The position numbers and the translations under genes were made by a program. From Bacterioplanoides sp965219715 (lineage in GTDB: Bacteria; Pseudomonadota; Gammaproteobacteria; Pseudomonadales; Oceanobacteraceae), in NCBI RefSeq assembly GCF_965219715.1, contig NZ_OZ244785.1, positions 4,340,001 to 4,404,000 of the forward strand: a stretch of DNA of 64,000 nucleotides, given 5' to 3'. Positions 1 to 7,395 of the stretch are shown here, in pieces (the first letter of the stretch is position 1; the number at the start of each line of letters is the position of its first letter). The notes under the pieces were generated by a model, which did not search any database, was not told where the DNA came from, and was given only the letters and a program-made list of their open reading frames with translations.

Positions 1-1
1 G

Positions 2-1567
2 GCTGGTCTTTCTGTTGGTGCTATTTTCGGTGAAAACGAATTAACCAGTAATACGATGGTATTGCGTCAAACTCAGGCTGATAGCCGTATCCGTCGTGGT
101 GTTGGCGGTGACCAGGATCGTGAATCAATTTACACCAAGCTGGGTTGGTATGAGCGTCAGTTCTTATTCCAGCAATTTACTGGTGAACATTTCCTGACGG
201 ATTTTCTGGAGACTGAAATCGATTGGCAGATTTCTTTTTCTGAAGCGAAGCTGGATGCGCCTGATGAGCGTGAATACAGCTTCGAAAGAACGCCGGATGC
301 TAATGAAGAATTCGAACTTTACTGGAGCTCAGCTGACCGTACATATAACGAGTTGACCGATCAGAATACCGATTTTGGTGTTGATCTCTCCAGTCTGGTA
401 TACGCAAGTGATGAATTGGAAGGTCGTTTAAAATATGGCTTCAGTTCGTTCTCTCGCGAGCGTGACTCGGATGGCACACGTTTGACTTATCGTGGTAACG
501 GCCAGACCGCAAGTAATTATGCCGGTAATCTGGATATTGATGAGATCATTGACGACTCAACTGCAAAAGGTATTGCACGTATTACCAGTAACAGCTCACC
601 TTCTGATGATTATAAAGCTGAGTGGGATTTAACCAGCTACTACCTGATGTCTGAAGTTAAATGGTTCGACAGACTGAATGTTTTATTCGGCGCTCGTGCA
701 GAAGATTCAGAAATGACGGTTAATACTTTCACTTTGGGTTCTACTATCCGTAACCCTGAGGCTGTGCAGGCAAAAGTTGAAGATGACGATGTCTTCCCAT
801 CGATATCGACAACATTCCATGTGATGGAAGAACTGCAATTACGCGCAGCTTATTACGAAACTAAAAACCGCCCGGACTTCCGTGAGCTGGCTAACGCACA
901 ATACATTGACCCTGATACCGGTGACAGCTTCCGTGGTAATCCGAATCTGGTCAGTGCAGAAGTTAAAAATACTGACGTTCGTGCTGAATGGTATTTCTCT
1001 GACAGTGAAAGCGTATCGTTAGCTTACTTCACTAAGGACTTTGATAATCCAATCGAAAAAACTCTGTTAACCGGTGGTGATGTATTCTCATTCGAGAATG
1101 GTGATTCCGGTAATGTTTCTGGTTGGGAGCTGGATTTCCGTAAAGAATACGAACTTGAAAACTACTCAACGTTTGTTGGCGGTAACTTCTCGGTGATTGA
1201 TTCTGAAGTTGAAATTGTCGTAGATACCGTAAATAAAAAGCAAAGTATGCAGGGTCAGCCAGATCAATTGGCTAATTTACAGCTTGGTCTTGATGATTTT
1301 GATTTGGGTGCAGAATACACACTGGTTATTAATTACCAGGGTGAATCTCTCGATTCTGTAGCGCCTGGTGTATTACCTAATGTAATGCGCGAGCCACGTA
1401 CTGAAATTAATCTGAATGCTAAAATTGAAGTTGGCGAAAATACTTCGATTAAAGCGAAAGTTAAAAACATTACGGATGATGAAGTGAAGCTGACTCAAGG
1501 CGGAAAGAATTTCCGTAGCTATAAAAAAGGCGCAGAAGTTCAAATCGGTTTTACCATGGAATTCTGA
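2..1567 (+). CDS. TonB-dependent outer-membrane receptor, C-terminal part (5' end outside window)
   Basis: The reading frame is open from base 2, so the N-terminal plug, the TonB box and part of the barrel lie upstream of the window. What remains (about 521 residues) has the alternating polar/aromatic pattern of outer-membrane beta strands. It includes a receptor-typical 'RPDFREL...GNPNL' segment about halfway and a C-terminal Phe, the outer-membrane assembly signal. Such receptors import scarce ligands using energy from a TonB-ExbB-ExbD complex, and such a complex is encoded 2 kb downstream. A strong terminator follows. The ligand cannot be read from the sequence; phosphate or an organophosphate compound is only a guess from context. 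The internal ATG at 56 is not the real start. Confidence 0.88.
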   Translation, partial: AGLSVGAIFGENELTSNTMVLRQTQADSRIRRGVGGDQDRESIYTKLGWYERQFLFQQFTGEHFLTDFLETEIDWQISFSEAKLDAPDEREYSFERTPDANEEFELYWSSADRTYNELTDQNTDFGVDLSSLVYASDELEGRLKYGFSSFSRERDSDGTRLTYRGNGQTASNYAGNLDIDEIIDDSTAKGIARITSNSSPSDDYKAEWDLTSYYLMSEVKWFDRLNVLFGARAEDSEMTVNTFTLGSTIRNPEAVQAKVEDDDVFPSISTTFHVMEELQLRAAYYETKNRPDFRELANAQYIDPDTGDSFRGNPNLVSAEVKNTDVRAEWYFSDSESVSLAYFTKDFDNPIEKTLLTGGDVFSFENGDSGNVSGWELDFRKEYELENYSTFVGGNFSVIDSEVEIVVDTVNKKQSMQGQPDQLANLQLGLDDFDLGAEYTLVINYQGESLDSVAPGVLPNVMREPRTEINLNAKIEVGENTSIKAKVKNITDDEVKLTQGGKNFRSYKKGAEVQIGFTMEF

Positions 1568-1585
1568 TTTTAATTCGCCATTTTA

Positions 1586-1609
1586 AAACCGCCTTCGGGC
1601 GGTTTTTTT
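1586..1609 (+). terminator. Rho-independent terminator after the TonB receptor
   Basis: An 8-bp perfect stem (AAACCGCC / GGCGGTTT) with a TTCG tetraloop is followed by a run of T. It lies 19 bp after the receptor stop codon and separates it from the lipoprotein gene. Confidence 0.93.
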
Positions 1610-1629
1610 ATGTCTGTGATTTAATAATA

Positions 1630-1647
1630 GTGTCATAAAAGATGATT
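1630..1647 (+). promoter_or_regulatory. Weak Pho-box-like half site upstream of the lipoprotein gene
   Basis: GTGTCAT followed by AAAA resembles the first half of a PhoB box (CTGTCAT plus an A/T-rich 4-mer). The second half, GATGATT, is a poor match. It is listed because a much better cluster lies before the next operon; alone it would not be convincing. Confidence 0.25.
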
Positions 1648-1696
1648 ACTTTGAGCGGGTCTTAAATAACAACCGATTCTTATTAGAGGAATTACC

Positions 1697-3187
1697 ATGG
1701 AAATGAAAAAGCTAGTTTTAGCTATGGGTGTTATCTCTGGTGCAGCTCTGTTAACTGCATGTGGTAGCGATAGCGATAACGACAAAAAATCTGATAACGC
1801 TCCTGTAGCTGGCAGCGAAACCCGCGCTAACGACAAATCAGGTGTTTGTTCTACTGTAGCGACTCACGCTGGCCAAGACATCAAAATGGCTGACGGTACT
1901 TACAAGCCACTGTGTGAGCTGGAAGGTACTGTATCTGAAACTGCTACTCTGTCTGCCGACAATGTATACCGCCTGCGTGGTTACGTAACGGTTGGTACTG
2001 GTAACGGTGAAATTGAACTGAAATCTAAGGCTGTTGTTGGTGCTGAAGCAATTGCTGAGAAGAAGAAAGTTACCGATGCCGGTGTAACCCTGACCGTTGA
2101 AGCTGGCACTCACTTCCGTTCATCTGGTCGTGGCAGCCTGATCATTACCCGTGGTTCTAAGCTGATGGCTGAAGGTACTGCGGACGCTCCTATCGTGATG
2201 TCTTCCATCGACGCTGGCTACGAAGGCCAGGGCGAGTGGGGTGGCCTGGTACTGCAAGGTTTTGCTAAAAACAACAAGTGTGGTGAAGGTTCTAACGACG
2301 TTCTGTGTAACACTGCTGACGAAGCCGGTACTGGTTTCCACGGTGGTAACGACGACGCTGACAACAGCGGTTCTATCAAGCACCTGATCGTTGCTGAAGG
2401 TGGTTACGAAGTTGCTCCAGACTCTGAAGTAAACGGTATCACTCTGCACTCAGTAGGTTACGGTACTACTATCGAAAACGTGATGGTTCTGAACAACGCT
2501 GACGATGGCATCGAATTCTTCGGTGGCGCTGCAAACGTTAAAAACCTGATTCTGGTTGATAACGGTGACGAATCTCTGGACTGGGATGATGGCTGGCGCG
2601 GTAACGTTCAGTTCGCATTAATCCGTCAGGGTCTGGTACACAAAGGTGACCACGGTATCGAAGCTGATAACAAAGGCCGCGCAGTTGATGCAAACCCTCA
2701 GTCTAAGCCAACCGTTGCTAACGTAACCTTCCAGACTGGTCCTAAAGGTTCTGATGACCTGTTCCGCTTTAAAGAAGGTACTGGCGGTATGCTGGTGAAC
2801 GTCGCAGCGGATAACTACGCTGAGTGTGTTCTGCTGGAAGAAGCTGCTACTGGCCGTAACGGTAGCCTGAGTCTGACTAACGTTCTGCTGGAATGTCAGG
2901 CATACGATAACAACACCCTGCTGAAAGCAACTGATGGCGGCGTTGCTGCTAACATCACTGGTGTTCCGGGTGCGTCTGCAACTGTTGAGCTGGGTAACGC
3001 ATTCCAGGTAACTGGTTCTGAGTCTACTCTGGCTAACGCAGCGACTCTGACTTCTGCTAATGGCAGCACTAACTTCTTCGATGCAGCTGGTGCAAGCTAC
3101 ATCGGTGCTGTTGCTCCAACTGTTAGCGATAAGGCTAACGCTTGGTGGGCATGGGCAGACAAAGTTGTTCCAGCTGCTTTCAAATAA
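1697..3187 (+). CDS. Secreted lipoprotein of unknown function, probable right-handed beta-helix
   Basis: The N-terminus is a lipoprotein signal (hydrophobic stretch, then LLTAC), so Cys22 should be lipidated. An Asp/Ser/Asn-rich linker follows. The body (about residues 100-430) repeats short strands ending in Asn/Gly/Asp ('IENVMVLNNADDGIEFFGG', 'NVKNLILVDNGDESLDWDDG'), the look of a parallel beta-helix. Two to three Cys pairs may form disulfides. A Trp-rich tail (WWAWAD) closes the protein. SD AGAGGA lies 6 nt before this ATG. It sits between a TonB receptor and a TonB energiser, so a surface ligand-capture or processing role for that receptor is a reasonable inference. I do not recognise a named family. 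Confidence 0.85.
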   Translation: MEMKKLVLAMGVISGAALLTACGSDSDNDKKSDNAPVAGSETRANDKSGVCSTVATHAGQDIKMADGTYKPLCELEGTVSETATLSADNVYRLRGYVTVGTGNGEIELKSKAVVGAEAIAEKKKVTDAGVTLTVEAGTHFRSSGRGSLIITRGSKLMAEGTADAPIVMSSIDAGYEGQGEWGGLVLQGFAKNNKCGEGSNDVLCNTADEAGTGFHGGNDDADNSGSIKHLIVAEGGYEVAPDSEVNGITLHSVGYGTTIENVMVLNNADDGIEFFGGAANVKNLILVDNGDESLDWDDGWRGNVQFALIRQGLVHKGDHGIEADNKGRAVDANPQSKPTVANVTFQTGPKGSDDLFRFKEGTGGMLVNVAADNYAECVLLEEAATGRNGSLSLTNVLLECQAYDNNTLLKATDGGVAANITGVPGASATVELGNAFQVTGSESTLANAATLTSANGSTNFFDAAGASYIGAVAPTVSDKANAWWAWADKVVPAAFK

Positions 3188-3210
3188 GCACTGAAATAAC
3201 GTCTCCTGAA

Positions 3211-3245
3211 AACCCCATCCTCAACTGAGGGTGGGGTTTTTTATT
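3211..3245 (+). terminator. Rho-independent terminator after the lipoprotein gene
   Basis: A 12-bp stem (AACCCCATCCTC / GAGGGTGGGGTT, one G-T pair) with a 4-nt loop is followed by TTTTTT. It isolates the lipoprotein gene from the TonB operon. Confidence 0.92.
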
Positions 3246-3303
3246 GCCTGTATTTCTAACGATTCCCCGCCTTATTAACCATTTAGTTTGTTCTCAATAA
3301 AGC

Positions 3304-3364
3304 CTGTCATATATATGAAATCTAACTGTCATGTCACATAAGTGTCATAGAACTGCAGTATCGT
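3304..3364 (+). promoter_or_regulatory. Pho-box-like repeat cluster and -10 element of the DUF3450-TonB operon
   Basis: TGTCA occurs four times in 43 bp. CTGTCAT at 3304 and CTGTCAT at 3326 are 22 bp (two 11-bp turns) apart, with a degenerate copy between them. ATGTCAC at 3331 and GTGTCAT at 3342 form a 7-4-7 box with the 11-bp period PhoB uses. A -10-like TATCGT lies at 3359-3364, 10 bp after the last repeat, where a PhoB-activated promoter would have it. PhoB control is inferred. Confidence 0.6.
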
Positions 3365-3425
3365 GCGCTCTGAATTTGGGGGCCTGTGCACGCAGGCAAA
3401 GAACAGTTTTAACGGGTAAAGAATT

Positions 3426-4202
3426 ATGCCTACGCAACTGCGAACTCGTAACATCCTGGCAGCCGCTGTATTAACCGCAGGTGTTACTTTTGGCGCTACT
3501 GCTGCCAACGTTGACAGCGCTCTGGATAAAGGCGTTAAGCGCGTAAACAAAGCGCAACAGTCTCAGCAAAAAATCGATAATATCGATAACAGCATTCGTT
3601 CCAGTGAGCGTGAATACCGCGGACTGGTAAAAGAAGTTGAAGGCCTGAACGTTTATGTAGAGCAGCTGAATAAGCAGCTGGCGGCTCAGGAAAAAGAGCT
3701 GGTTTCGATCGAAGCCAGTATTAAAAACGTGACGCTGGTTGAGCGTCAGATCACTCCACTGATGCTGCGTATGATTGATGCGGTTGATCAGTTTGTTCGC
3801 GCCGATGTACCGTTTCTGAAAGAAGAACGTGCTGAGCGTGTTGAAAAGCTGAAGCGCATGATGGGCCGCAGTGACGTCACGGTTGCGGAAAAATACCGCA
3901 AGGTTATGGAAGCCTATCAGGCAGAAATCGACTACGGCCGTACCATCGAATCTTACCGCGGTACGCTGGATGTGAATGGCCAGCAACGTGAAGTGGATTT
4001 CCTGCGCGTTGGTCGTATCTCTCTGATGTACCAATCTCTCGACGGTCAGGACCTGGGTGTCTGGAACACCGTAAACAATGCCTGGGAAACTCTGGACCCA
4101 GCTTACAAGAGCAAGCTGATGGCGGGTATTCGTATCGCCCGTGAGCAGGCTGCTCCGGATCTGATCAAAGTGCCGGTTGCTGCACCATTGGCAGCAAACT
4201 AA
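3426..4202 (+). CDS. DUF3450 periplasmic coiled-coil protein of a TonB energising cluster
   Basis: A Sec signal peptide (cleavage near ATAA-NVD, residues 25-28) precedes a long coiled coil (about residues 35-105) rich in Glu, Gln and Lys. A compact C-terminal half follows ('YRKVMEAYQAEIDYGRTIE', 'LRVGRISLMYQ'). This is the DUF3450 family, which travels with TtpC/ExbB/ExbD/TonB genes in Vibrio and Shewanella-type TonB2/TonB3 clusters. It is the first gene of the operon and is 12 bp from the next one. Its coiled coil resembles the one at the N-terminus of the following TtpC-like protein, which suggests that the two pack together in the periplasm. The exact role is not established. Confidence 0.9.
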   Translation: MPTQLRTRNILAAAVLTAGVTFGATAANVDSALDKGVKRVNKAQQSQQKIDNIDNSIRSSEREYRGLVKEVEGLNVYVEQLNKQLAAQEKELVSIEASIKNVTLVERQITPLMLRMIDAVDQFVRADVPFLKEERAERVEKLKRMMGRSDVTVAEKYRKVMEAYQAEIDYGRTIESYRGTLDVNGQQREVDFLRVGRISLMYQSLDGQDLGVWNTVNNAWETLDPAYKSKLMAGIRIAREQAAPDLIKVPVAAPLAAN

Positions 4203-4214
4203 GAGGAAGATGTC

Positions 4215-5591
4215 ATGAAAATTAAAGCATTATTTTTATCTGCCGCTCTGGCATTTTCTTTCACACCGGCCACTCAGGCAGCCGATTCTGTATCTGTTGA
4301 TGAGCTGCTGAATCTGGTTAAACAGGGCCAGGCACGTGATGACAAAGAATTTAATCAACGTCTGAATCGCTTTAACCGTTCTAAGGCTGAGCAGGAACGT
4401 ATGGTTGCAGAAATGACTGCAGAACGTACACGCCTGGAAAACCTGAGTGCGCAAAAAGAAAAACAATTTCAGGAAAATGAAACCAAGGTTGCTGATGCTC
4501 AGGAGCGTCTGACTAACCGTTTAGGTTCATTAAAAGAATTGTTTGGTGTGCTGCAGCAAGTGGCTGGCGATACCAAAGCCGTCTTTGAAGGTTCTGTGGT
4601 TTCCAGCGAATTACCAGGTCGTAATGAATTCCTGACTAACTTAATCAAAACCGCAGGTTCTTCTTCTGAATTACCTTCGATTGATCAGCTGGAACGCCTG
4701 TGGTTTGAAATGCAGCGTGAAGCGACGTTCTCTGGCCGCATCGCACAATACAACGCCGATGTGGTTATGCCTTCCGGTGAAACGGTTAAAAAAGACGTGA
4801 TCCGTGTTGGTGGTTTTAACGTTGTATCCAACGGCAATTACATCAACTGGGATTTGGAATCTGCACGTCTGGTTGAGCTTGATAAGCAACCGGGCTCCCG
4901 TTACAACGGCCCGGCGGCTGAATTAGCAGGCGCTTCCGGTGCTGCTCTGACCGGTTTCTGGATTGATCCTTCCCGTGGTCAGTTATTAAAAATTATGGGC
5001 CAGTCGCCTGAGCTGGGTGACCGTGTAGATCAGGGCGGTGTGGTTGGTTACATCATTCTGGGTCTGGCCGTTATCGGTATTCTGTTGGCGGTATGGCGCA
5101 TGATTGTTCTGTTCGCTGAGCGCAGCCGTGTATACAAGCAAATGCAATCCGATACACCAGACGAAGGTAATTCTCTGGGCCGTGTCATGGCGGTATTTAA
5201 AGCCAACCAGAACGCAGACACTGAAACGCTGGAATTACACCTGGGTGAAGCAATTGCTGCAGAGATTCCTCGTCTGACTCGCGGTATCGGCTGGATCAAA
5301 ATCATCTCTGTCGTGGCACCTCTGCTGGGTCTGCTGGGTACGGTAACCGGTATGATCGATGTATTCGAAACCATGTCTCTGTTCGGCACCGGTGATCCGA
5401 AACTGATGGCCGGTGGTATTTCTCAGGCACTGATGACCACGGTTCTGGGTCTGGTGGCAGCAATTCCATGTGTATTCCTGCATACCTTAACCAACAACCG
5501 CTCTCGTGAACTGATGATGATTCTGGAAGAGCGCGCCACCGGTATCCTGGCGCGTCAATCTGAACAGCAAACGTCTGCGAAAGCAGCTTAA
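4215..5591 (+). CDS. TtpC-like MotA/TolQ/ExbB proton-channel family protein (long form)
   Basis: A signal peptide (cleavage after TQA-A, residues 20-23) is followed by a periplasmic coiled coil (about 30-120). A globular segment comes next (about 130-260), then an ExbB-like module with membrane spans near residues 275-300, 358-383 and 400-425. The conserved 'LLGLLGTVTGMIDVF' motif is present. At 458 residues it is more than twice the length of ExbB, matching TtpC, the extra subunit needed with ExbB2/ExbD2/TonB2 in Vibrio. It probably links the inner-membrane proton channel to periplasmic partners. SD AGAGGAAG precedes the ATG. Confidence 0.92.
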   Translation: MKIKALFLSAALAFSFTPATQAADSVSVDELLNLVKQGQARDDKEFNQRLNRFNRSKAEQERMVAEMTAERTRLENLSAQKEKQFQENETKVADAQERLTNRLGSLKELFGVLQQVAGDTKAVFEGSVVSSELPGRNEFLTNLIKTAGSSSELPSIDQLERLWFEMQREATFSGRIAQYNADVVMPSGETVKKDVIRVGGFNVVSNGNYINWDLESARLVELDKQPGSRYNGPAAELAGASGAALTGFWIDPSRGQLLKIMGQSPELGDRVDQGGVVGYIILGLAVIGILLAVWRMIVLFAERSRVYKQMQSDTPDEGNSLGRVMAVFKANQNADTETLELHLGEAIAAEIPRLTRGIGWIKIISVVAPLLGLLGTVTGMIDVFETMSLFGTGDPKLMAGGISQALMTTVLGLVAAIPCVFLHTLTNNRSRELMMILEERATGILARQSEQQTSAKAA

Positions 5592-5610
5592 TAGCGGATT
5601 GGTGAGATAG

Positions 5611-6132
5611 ATGTTCACTGAAATTTACGAACCGGTCTATCTGTTTATGGAGCGTGGAGGAATCATCCTCTACGGCATCTTCGGACTGATTTTTATCCTG
5701 TGGCTGCTGATTTTAGAGCGTGTGGTGTTCTTCTCTTTTGTACACCGCTCCGATCTGAAAAAAGCCGTTTCAGAATGGGAAGGCCGTGCAGAGCGCACTT
5801 CCTGGCATGCCCATCAGATTCGTCAGGATCTGATTGGCAAGCTCAGCAGCGATCTGACTGCCAATATGAGCACCATCAAAATGGCGATTGGCCTGGCACC
5901 GTTATTCGGCTTGTTAGGCACAGTAACCGGCATGATCGAAGTATTCGATGTGATGGCGTTTATTGGTAACGGCAGTCCGAAAGCGATGGCATCCGGTATT
6001 TCCAAAGCAACGATTCCGACTATGGCAGGTATGGTTGGCGCCATTACCGGGGTGTTCGCCCAATCGTTATTAGACCGTTATATCAAGCGTGAAAAAATTC
6101 ACCTTGAAGATCAATTAACTTTTGACCACTAA
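5611..6132 (+). CDS. exbB: ExbB proton-channel subunit of the TonB complex
   Basis: The protein has 173 residues and three membrane spans (about 15-40, 90-112 and 126-150). It carries the family motif 'GLLGTVTGMIEVF' and the GNGSPKAMASGISKA segment of MotA/TolQ/ExbB proteins. It forms the proton-conducting pentamer around ExbD that powers TonB. It lies 19 bp after the TtpC-like gene. A 200-bp non-coding insert separates it from exbD, unusual because the other genes of this operon are almost contiguous. Confidence 0.94.
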   Translation: MFTEIYEPVYLFMERGGIILYGIFGLIFILWLLILERVVFFSFVHRSDLKKAVSEWEGRAERTSWHAHQIRQDLIGKLSSDLTANMSTIKMAIGLAPLFGLLGTVTGMIEVFDVMAFIGNGSPKAMASGISKATIPTMAGMVGAITGVFAQSLLDRYIKREKIHLEDQLTFDH

Positions 6133-6332
6133 GTAAAGGGAGCTACCTGCGTTGCTGCTACGGCGTTAAAAATTTTTTCGAAATGCTCACTTACAACAGT
6201 AAGCTCCGCTTTCTTCAAAGTTATTAGCGTGCACATCTTTGAAAGGTGTCTTGTATCAACTGCCTCGGAAACGCTCCTTAAACAAAGGTTATAGGCACTG
6301 AATCAGAAGTGCCTAAAAATGAGAATGAAATT
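6133..6332. repeat. Probable MITE/REP-like structured repeat between exbB and exbD
   Basis: This 200-bp stretch has no ORF and can fold into a long imperfect hairpin. CTTAC-AACA-GTAAG forms the centre (about 6189-6202), GAAA/TTTC and GCGTTAA/TTATTAGCG pair further out, and GGAGC/GCTCC close the ends. The ends also look like imperfect inverted copies of each other. This is the general form of short non-autonomous repeats. No second copy is in the window, so repeat status rests on structure alone. Confidence 0.5.
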
Positions 6333-6743
6333 ATGAGACGTAGTTTTTCAAACATCGCTCAGGAAGCTGAAGACGGCGAAATCGATATCACTCCGATGCT
6401 GGACGTGGTTTTTATCATGCTGATCTTCTTTATTGTTACCGCTTCTTTTGTAAAAGAATCCGGTATTGAAGTGAATCGTCCGGATGCCAGCACTGCGCAA
6501 GCTAAGCCACGTGCCAACATTCTGATTGCGATTAATGACATCGGTGAAATCTGGATTGATAAACGTCGTGTGGATGAATCTCAGGTTCGTGCCAATATCG
6601 AACGTTTGCGTGCCGAAAATCCACAGGGTTCGGTGGTTATTCAGGCCGATGAAGAAGCCAAAACCGCTAAATTAGTTGCGGTAATGGATGCTGCACGTGC
6701 AGCTGGTGTCTACGACGTGTCGTTGTCCACGGAGGCAAACTAG
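6333..6743 (+). CDS. exbD: ExbD subunit of the TonB complex
   Basis: The 136-residue protein has a short cytoplasmic N-terminus and one membrane span (about 21-42) starting 'ITPMLDVVFIMLIFF'. Asp24 is the expected proton-carrying residue. A periplasmic domain (45-136) follows. The ATG at 6333 gives the normal ExbD length; an in-frame GTG at 6309 would add eight charged residues and lacks a ribosome site. The ribosome site for 6333 (GAG at 6321) is also weak, so translation may depend on the preceding structured element. Confidence 0.93.
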   Translation: MRRSFSNIAQEAEDGEIDITPMLDVVFIMLIFFIVTASFVKESGIEVNRPDASTAQAKPRANILIAINDIGEIWIDKRRVDESQVRANIERLRAENPQGSVVIQADEEAKTAKLVAVMDAARAAGVYDVSLSTEAN

Positions 6744-6744
6744 C

Positions 6745-7383
6745 ATGTTGCAGTCCTCCCTGGTTCGTTTTGGTTCAGCGCTGGCGGTTGCCGGTGTTGC
6801 AACCTTCGCGGTGTTTTGGGTGATGCAAAGCCTGATCAGCAGCGGAGGTTCGGTGCTGAATGAACAGGATTTCGGTCGCATTGAAAGTTTTGTAATGCAA
6901 AAACCGGATGATGACGTTCAGACCAAAGAGCGCAAACCACAAAAACCACCGGCTCCGCCACAAGAGCCACCAAAACCGGATATGCCAGCGCCGGATCTGG
7001 CCCAGGCATCAACCGACGGTTTTGATATTGGTGGTTTTGACATTGGCGCCGATTTAAATGTTGATGCTGGTTTAGGTGGTGGTTCTGGTGATGGTGAATA
7101 TTTGCCTATCGTTAAAGTTGCGCCAACCTACCCGCGCCGTGCGGCGCAAAAAGGCATCGAAGGTTATGTCGTGGTTGAATTTACCGTATCCAAGCTGGGT
7201 ACTGTGATTAACCCAATGGTGATCGAAGCTGATCCACCAAATATCTTTAATCGCGCTGCATTAAATGCCGCGAAAAAGTTTAAGTACAAGCCAAAAATCG
7301 AAAATGGAAAAGCCATCGAAGTCACCGGTGTGCGTAACATTATTCGCTTTGAGCTTGATAAAAGCAGCAAAAAGAAAAGGTAA
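6745..7383 (+). CDS. tonB: TonB-family energy transducer (TonB2/TonB3 type)
   Basis: The protein has 212 residues: one N-terminal membrane anchor (6-27), a short proline-rich linker (about 45-75, 'KPPAPPQEPPKPDMP') and a C-terminal TonB domain (about 120-212). The C-terminal domain has 'APTYPRRAAQKGIEGYVVV' and 'GVRNIIRFEL'. The short linker is typical of TonB2-like proteins, which need a TtpC partner. The ATG at 6745 is preceded by GGAGG at 6731-6735 and lies one base after the exbD stop; the upstream in-frame start at 6688 would overlap exbD. It contacts the TonB box of outer-membrane receptors such as the one at the window start. Confidence 0.93.
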   Translation: MLQSSLVRFGSALAVAGVATFAVFWVMQSLISSGGSVLNEQDFGRIESFVMQKPDDDVQTKERKPQKPPAPPQEPPKPDMPAPDLAQASTDGFDIGGFDIGADLNVDAGLGGGSGDGEYLPIVKVAPTYPRRAAQKGIEGYVVVEFTVSKLGTVINPMVIEADPPNIFNRAALNAAKKFKYKPKIENGKAIEVTGVRNIIRFELDKSSKKKR

Positions 7384-7395
7384 CAGGAGGCCGTT

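Noticed and set aside
3471..4034. A 187-codon frame antisense to the DUF3450 gene
   Set aside because: The plus-strand gene has a signal peptide, operon context and family match; the antisense frame has none of these.
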